NCBI GenBank assembly: GCA_036502295.1
Contig: DASXYU010000043.1
Span: 1-12,731, forward strand
Length of the DNA stretch: 12,731 nucleotides
Reading direction: 5' to 3'
Origin: DASXYU01 sp036502295
GTDB lineage: Bacteria; Actinomycetota; Actinomycetes; Mycobacteriales; Jatrophihabitantaceae
Below the pieces are notes generated by a model. That model was not told where the DNA came from and ran no database searches. It saw only the letters and a program-made list of their open reading frames with translations. Shown piece by piece: positions 9,015-12,731 of the stretch. Numbering within the stretch: position 1 is the first letter of the stretch; the number at the start of each line of letters is the position of its first letter. The position numbers were made by a program, and so were the translations under genes.

Positions 9015-10195
9015 TTGCCCGACCCTGTCTTGGAGGTGCCTGCGCTGGTGGTGCCTGTCTTCTCGGCCGGGCAGCTGTCGACGAACCACGCACCGTCGTT
9101 GAGGCACACCCACTGCGACGGCATCGCGGAGTGGCCGTTGTTCCGTGGCTGGGGGTCATCCGGCAGGCCGAAGCAGTTCGGCCCCTGTCCGCCGATCAGC
9201 TTCGGCTCCTCCCCCGGCTTGTAGGGCCCCATGTTCGTGTTGTCGAGGACGATGGACAGCTGCATCGCCCCGTCGCGAACGTAGTTCTTCGCGAGGTTCT
9301 CGACGTCGCTCATCGCTTCGAAGACGCACTGGTACTCCGGCGCGAACTCGCCGAGCAACCCGAACGTCTGCGCCGAGCTATTGGCCACGGAGGTCAGTGC
9401 TCGCTCGTTCTCGGCGAGGACGGCCTTCGTGGTCGCCGAGGTGCTGCTCACCGTGCGCAGGAGCGTGTCGAGCTGCTTCTTGCTCGTGCTCACCGTGTGC
9501 ACAGTGGTTTTCAGGTTGTCGAGCGTGGCGAGGATGTCCGGTGCCGCATCGTTGTACTCGTCGGCGACCTTGCCGAGCTTCGCGACATCGTCCACGATCC
9601 GCTGGGTGTACATCGGGCCTCCGGGGCCGGCCGCGTTGAGCTGCTTGAGGTAGCTGTCGAGCGAGACGAGGAGCGTGCCGAGTTGCGTGCCATGCCCGCG
9701 CAAGGTGCCGGCTATCGCGGTGAGCGTCGCGTTGAGTTCCGCCGGATCGACGGCCTGTAGCAGCGGCAGAAGGTCACCGAGGACGTCCTGCGTCTCCAAC
9801 GCTCCCTGTGATCGGTCCTGCTGGATGACGTCGCCGGCTTTGATAGCCGACGCATGCGTGGCGGGTATCTGCAGTGCGACGTACTGCTCGCCGAAAAGCG
9901 TCTTCGGCAGCACTCGCGCCGAGACGTTCTTCGGGATGAACTGCACTTCGCTCGGCTTCAGAGCGAGGGTCACCTTGGCGCCGTCGCCGTCGGAATGGAC
10001 GTTCTTCACCGAGCCGACGATGACGCCGCGCACCTTCACGTCCGAGGACTTCTGCAACTGGTTGCCGGTGTGATCGGTGTAGAGCGTGACATCCGCGACC
10101 TTCGTGAACGCCTTGTTGTAGATGGCGACGGACAGCACGAGCAGACCGGCGATCAGCAGGATGAACACCAGTCCGAGACCACGACGGCGCAGCAT
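9011..10195 (-). CDS. mceA: Mce family protein MceA
   Basis: This 394-residue first Mce subunit has basic residues, a membrane helix (8-26) and an MCE domain (35-112) with VRGVIVGSVKNV and TLFGEQYVALQI. A helical region of about 170 residues follows. The C-terminal domain contains YKPGEEPKLIGGQGPNCFGLP, close to the Pro-Gly-Glu-Pro and GP(D/N)C(F/Y)GLP pattern of MceA proteins. Four cysteines (290, 341, 364 and 375) all lie in this C-terminal part. The extreme end is a Thr/Ser/Gly/Lys-rich tail of about 18 residues. ATG at 10195 begins 3 bases after the yrbEB stop; the ribosome binding site is weak (CGGGG), so coupling to yrbEB is likely. In mycobacteria MceA-type proteins have been linked to cell entry and lipid import; import is the more likely role for a presumed non-pathogen. 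Confidence 0.94.
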   Translation of the reverse strand: MLRRRGLGLVFILLIAGLLVLSVAIYNKAFTKVADVTLYTDHTGNQLQKSSDVKVRGVIVGSVKNVHSDGDGAKVTLALKPSEVQFIPKNVSARVLPKTLFGEQYVALQIPATHASAIKAGDVIQQDRSQGALETQDVLGDLLPLLQAVDPAELNATLTAIAGTLRGHGTQLGTLLVSLDSYLKQLNAAGPGGPMYTQRIVDDVAKLGKVADEYNDAAPDILATLDNLKTTVHTVSTSKKQLDTLLRTVSSTSATTKAVLAENERALTSVANSSAQTFGLLGEFAPEYQCVFEAMSDVENLAKNYVRDGAMQLSIVLDNTNMGPYKPGEEPKLIGGQGPNCFGLPDDPQPRNNGHSAMPSQWVCLNDGAWFVDSCPAEKTGTTSAGTSKTGSGK

Positions 10196-10198
10196 CGT

Positions 10199-11014
10199 TT
10201 ACCCCGACAGCCGCACGCTCGTGGTCGAGCCCCAGATGGCGAGCGAGAGGAAGAAATCGATGAGGGTCACCGCGACGATCGCTGTGCGCACCGCCTTGCC
10301 GACGGCGATGCCCACACCGGCCGGCCCGCCCGTCGCCGTGTAACCGAAATAGCAGTGCGTCAGGATGATCACTGCCGCGAAGACAAGCACCTTGAAGAAT
10401 GACCAGAGGACGTCACCGGGCGGCAGGAAGACGTGGAAGTAGTGGGAGTACACGCCACTGCTCTGGTGGTAGTAGTAGACGAGGATCACGTAGGTGGCAA
10501 GGTAGGACGACAGCAGGCCGACCACGTAGAGCGGGATGACCGCGACGAAACCGGCGATGATGCGGCTGGTGACGAGGTACGGCACGCTCGGCACGGCCAT
10601 CACCTCGAGTGCATCGATCTCCTCGCTGATCCGCATGGCACCGAGTTGTGCGGTGAAGCCGCAGCCCACCGTCGCCGACAGCGCGAGCGCCGCGACGAGC
10701 GGAGCGATCTCGCGAGTGTTGAAGTACGCCGAGATGAAGCCCGACAGCGACGAGATACCGAGCTGGTCGAGCGCGGCAAAGCCCTGCAGTCCGACTTCGG
10801 TGCCGGTGAAGAAGCAGAGGACGACGATGACGCCTACCGTCCCGCCGATGACCGCGAGCGCCCCCGTCCCGAACATCACCTCCGAGAGCAGCCGCAGGAC
10901 TTCTCGCTTGTGCCGCCGAAGCGTGCGCGGCGTGTAGGCCAGGGCGCGGATGTAGAAGTTCAGCTGCTCGCCGAGCGTGTCGAGCGTCCGGATAACGGGA
11001 TAGGACTCGCTCAT
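10199..11014 (-). CDS. yrbEB: MlaE/YrbE family ABC permease, second copy (YrbEB)
   Basis: This 271-residue polytopic permease probably forms a heterodimer with YrbEA in the cytoplasmic membrane beneath the Mce tube. Hydrophobic segments lie near residues 50-70, 103-125, 150-182, 205-225 and 245-262. The MlaE signature TREIAPLVAAL, then EEIDALEVMAVPSVPYLV (131-148), is clear; this cytoplasmic loop contacts the ATPase in characterised MlaE proteins. It has an amphipathic N-terminal helix (IRTLDTLGEQLNFYIRALA). ATG at 11014 shares one base with the yrbEA stop (TGATG), with AAGGGA 5 bases upstream. An adjacent GTG at 11017 is in frame but only 2 bases from that site, so ATG is preferred. The stop is TAA, 3 bases before mceA. 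Confidence 0.94.
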   Translation of the reverse strand: MSESYPVIRTLDTLGEQLNFYIRALAYTPRTLRRHKREVLRLLSEVMFGTGALAVIGGTVGVIVVLCFFTGTEVGLQGFAALDQLGISSLSGFISAYFNTREIAPLVAALALSATVGCGFTAQLGAMRISEEIDALEVMAVPSVPYLVTSRIIAGFVAVIPLYVVGLLSSYLATYVILVYYYHQSSGVYSHYFHVFLPPGDVLWSFFKVLVFAAVIILTHCYFGYTATGGPAGVGIAVGKAVRTAIVAVTLIDFFLSLAIWGSTTSVRLSG

Positions 11015-11790
11015 CACGATCCCTTCGCCGGGACGATCTGGAAGTAGACCGCGGTGCAGACGAAGTTCGTGAAGAACAGCAGCAGGAACGTGACCACCAC
11101 GGATTGGTTCACCGCGTCGCCGACGCCCTTGGGGCCGCCGCCGGCGTTGAGACCTTTGTACGAGGCGACGACAGCCGCCATGAAGCCGAAGATCAGTGCC
11201 TTGACCTCGCCCGCATAGAGATCGGGCAGCTGGGCGAGTGCCGAGAAGCTGGCAAGGTAGGCACCGGGGGTGCCTCCCTGCAGTACGACGTTGAAGAAGT
11301 AGCCGCCGCAGACGCCGACGACGCAGACGAGCCCGTTGAGCGCGACAGATACGACGGTGCAGGCGAGCACCCGCGGCACGATGAGCCGCTGGACGGGCGA
11401 TACGCCGAGCACCTCCATCGCATCGATCTCCTCACGGATCTTGCGACTGCCGAGGTCTGCGCAGATCGCCGAACCGCCCGCTCCGGCGATGAGCAGCGCG
11501 CAGACGATCGGGCTGGCTTCACGGACGATCGCCAGGACGCTGGCGGCGCCGATGAACGACTGCGCGCCGATTTGCGTGGTGAGACTGCCTAGTTGCAGCG
11601 CGATCACCGCACCGAAGGGAATCGCAACGAGGGCGGTCGGCAGGATCGTGACGCTCGCGACGAACCACGCCTGCTGGATGAACTCGCGGAATTGGAAGGG
11701 ACGGCGAAACAGCTGCCAGAACACGTCGAGGAAGAGGGCGAAGAGGCTTCCTACGTTCCGCACGCCACCCGCCGGTGAGACGGCGACCAT
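11014..11790 (-). CDS. yrbEA: MlaE/YrbE family ABC permease, first copy (YrbEA)
   Basis: This 258-residue membrane permease carries the MlaE pattern. VREASPIVCALLIAGAGG precedes EEIDAMEVLGVSPVQRLIVPR (120-140), the coupling region that should contact the ATPase. Membrane segments lie near 42-68, 80-108, 140-170, 195-212 and 230-252. KGLNAGGGPKGVGDAVNQ near 212-229 is another block expected in YrbE proteins. ATG at 11790 shares its first base with the last base of the ATPase stop codon (TGATG), so translation is probably coupled. It pairs with YrbEB downstream; two non-identical permeases per transporter is the usual actinobacterial arrangement, whereas MlaE in E. coli is a homodimer. Confidence 0.95.
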   Translation of the reverse strand: MVAVSPAGGVRNVGSLFALFLDVFWQLFRRPFQFREFIQQAWFVASVTILPTALVAIPFGAVIALQLGSLTTQIGAQSFIGAASVLAIVREASPIVCALLIAGAGGSAICADLGSRKIREEIDAMEVLGVSPVQRLIVPRVLACTVVSVALNGLVCVVGVCGGYFFNVVLQGGTPGAYLASFSALAQLPDLYAGEVKALIFGFMAAVVASYKGLNAGGGPKGVGDAVNQSVVVTFLLLFFTNFVCTAVYFQIVPAKGS

Positions 11791-12731
11791 CAGCCGGATC
11801 CCGTCAGCAAGGTCCTCATCTGGCTCGTTCCTGTTCCGCCCGAGCGGGGTCGCAGGTTACGGATGTGGTCGGCACCGCCTTCCTCGGTCGCCCAGAGTTC
11901 GCGGATGACGTCGCGGGCACCTGCCGGCAGCGTCTCAAGCGTCTTGCTCACCCGCTCGCGGCGACGCGCGATAGCCTGCCGGGGTGGCAGACCCGGCGAC
12001 GGCTGCATCTGCGGAGGTACTCCGATGACCTCTTCGACGCGGTGCGCCCGGCTGTGGAAGGCAAGTTCCGCGGCGAGTTCGGCCTGGTCCTTCTCCTCGC
12101 TCATGCCGATCGGACCGTTCATGCGACCGTTGAGGAACTGCTTCACCACCGGGTCGTCGCTGGTGAGCAATACCTCGCGAGGCCCGAATGTGACGAGCTC
12201 CTTGCAGAAGAGCATGCCGAGGTTGTCGGGGACGGTGCGCGCGAGATTGATGTTGTGCGTGACGATGAGGAACGTCGCGTCGGTGACGGCGTTGATGTCG
12301 ACGAACAACTGGCTGATGTAGGCCGTGCGGACCGGGTCCAAGCCGGAGTCCGGCTCGTCGACGAGGATAATCTGGGGATCGAGGACAAGCGCACGAGCCA
12401 AGCCGGCACGCTTGCGCATGCCGCCCGAGATCTCGCCCGGCAGCTTCTTCTGCGCCCCACCCAGGCCGACCATCTCCATCTTCTCAAGGACGATGGAGCG
12501 GATCTCGCGCTCGCTTTTGCGGGTGTGCTCGCGCAGCGGGAAGGCGACGTTGTCGTACAGCGTCATCGAGCCGAAGAGCGCACCGTCCTGGAAGAGGACG
12601 CCGAAGAGCTTGCGGGTTTCGTAGAGCGCACGCTGTGAACAGTCTGCGATGTCTATCCCGTTGACGAATATCGATCCGTCGTCCGGCTTGAGCAGGCCGA
12701 TCAGAGACTTCAGGAAAACGGACTTTCCCGT
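11790..12731 (-). CDS. mkl: Mce/Mla-type ABC transporter ATPase, 5' end cut by window
   Basis: This is the ATPase that powers the YrbE/Mce lipid transporter from the cytoplasmic face. The window holds 313 codons and begins inside Walker A (TGKS). About 40 residues should be missing if it matches the length of mycobacterial Mkl. In the visible part the Q-loop is LFQDG (Q48), the signature ISGGMRKRAGLARAL (101-115), Walker B IILVDEP (121-127) with catalytic Glu126, and the switch His159 is in IVTHN. The Asp in DEPDSGLDP, where many ABC proteins have Thr, is as I recall for Mkl. A C-terminal extension of about 100 residues follows GPIGMSEEKD, with VPPQMQPSPGLPPRQAIARRRERV; it resembles Mkl and exceeds E. 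coli MlaF. All nucleotide-binding residues visible are intact. The gene heads the operon in this window. Confidence 0.94.
   Translation of the reverse strand, partial: TGKSVFLKSLIGLLKPDDGSIFVNGIDIADCSQRALYETRKLFGVLFQDGALFGSMTLYDNVAFPLREHTRKSEREIRSIVLEKMEMVGLGGAQKKLPGEISGGMRKRAGLARALVLDPQIILVDEPDSGLDPVRTAYISQLFVDINAVTDATFLIVTHNINLARTVPDNLGMLFCKELVTFGPREVLLTSDDPVVKQFLNGRMNGPIGMSEEKDQAELAAELAFHSRAHRVEEVIGVPPQMQPSPGLPPRQAIARRRERVSKTLETLPAGARDVIRELWATEEGGADHIRNLRPRSGGTGTSQMRTLLTGSG

Larger units (their letters stand above)
2325..12731 (-). other. Mce lipid-transport operon (ATPase-yrbEAB-mceABCDEF-two mas genes)
   Basis: Ten genes in one direction occupy this stretch with no gap above 7 bases. 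Junctions in order: TGATG (ATPase/yrbEA), TGATG (yrbEA/yrbEB), 3-base gap, ATGA (mceA/B), ATGA (mceB/C), TGATG (mceC/D), ATGA (mceD/E), 7-base gap, ATGA (mceF/first mas), 3-base gap. I saw no internal promoter or terminator. The set is complete for an actinobacterial Mce importer, with the ATPase encoded in the operon. The substrate cannot be read from sequence; lipids or sterols are the known cargo of related systems. Confidence 0.9.

Noticed and set aside
9015..9113. N-terminal extension of MceB to 9113
   Set aside because: The 33 residues are Arg/His/Gln-rich, lie over mceA in another frame and precede a clear start with a signal anchor and ATGA overlap.
8025..9224. 399-codon open frame on the plus strand
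   Set aside because: It is antisense to mceB and the end of mceA, with no family motif and typical shadow composition.

Overview
The window carries eleven protein genes, all on the minus strand, read right to left. It is high-GC DNA from an actinobacterium. The evidence is the RpoB sequence type, an Mkl-type ATPase and a full six-subunit mceA-F cluster with paired yrbE permeases and Mce-associated proteins. The genus cannot be fixed from sequence reading alone. A mycobacterium is unlikely, because mycobacterial mce loci are not placed directly upstream of rpoB.

Layout in transcription order. From 12731 to 2325 there is one compact operon: a 5'-truncated ATPase gene (mkl/mlaF type, 11790-12731), two MlaE/YrbE permeases (11014-11790 and 10199-11014), six Mce proteins A to F (10195 down to 3425) and two small Mce-associated membrane proteins (2913-3428 and 2325-2909). 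Nearly every junction is a TGATG or ATGA overlap or a gap of 7 bases or less, so the genes are probably co-transcribed and translationally coupled. The first gene and the operon promoter lie beyond the right edge.

From 2324 to 1931 is the only real intergenic region (394 bases). It holds a GC-rich hairpin that may end the mce transcript. Immediately after it is a good sigma-70-type promoter (TTGCTT, 17 bases, TAGACT), then a leader of roughly 185 to 190 bases for rpoB. A small hairpin in that leader contains the rpoB ribosome binding site. From 1930 to the left edge is the N-terminal 643 codons of rpoB, starting at TTG and including the complete rifampicin-resistance determining region.

How it works together: the ATPase and the YrbE pair should form the inner-membrane ABC motor. 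The six Mce proteins, five membrane-anchored by an N-terminal helix and MceE lipidated, should form the extracytoplasmic lipid conduit, and the Mas proteins should stabilise it. The unusual point is location. A complete lipid-import operon sits directly against the RNA polymerase beta gene, next to where mycobacteria keep an isolated mkl gene. I found no mobile elements, CRISPR arrays, tRNA or rRNA genes. I saw no wholly new system, but several features of this mce locus deserve a second look.
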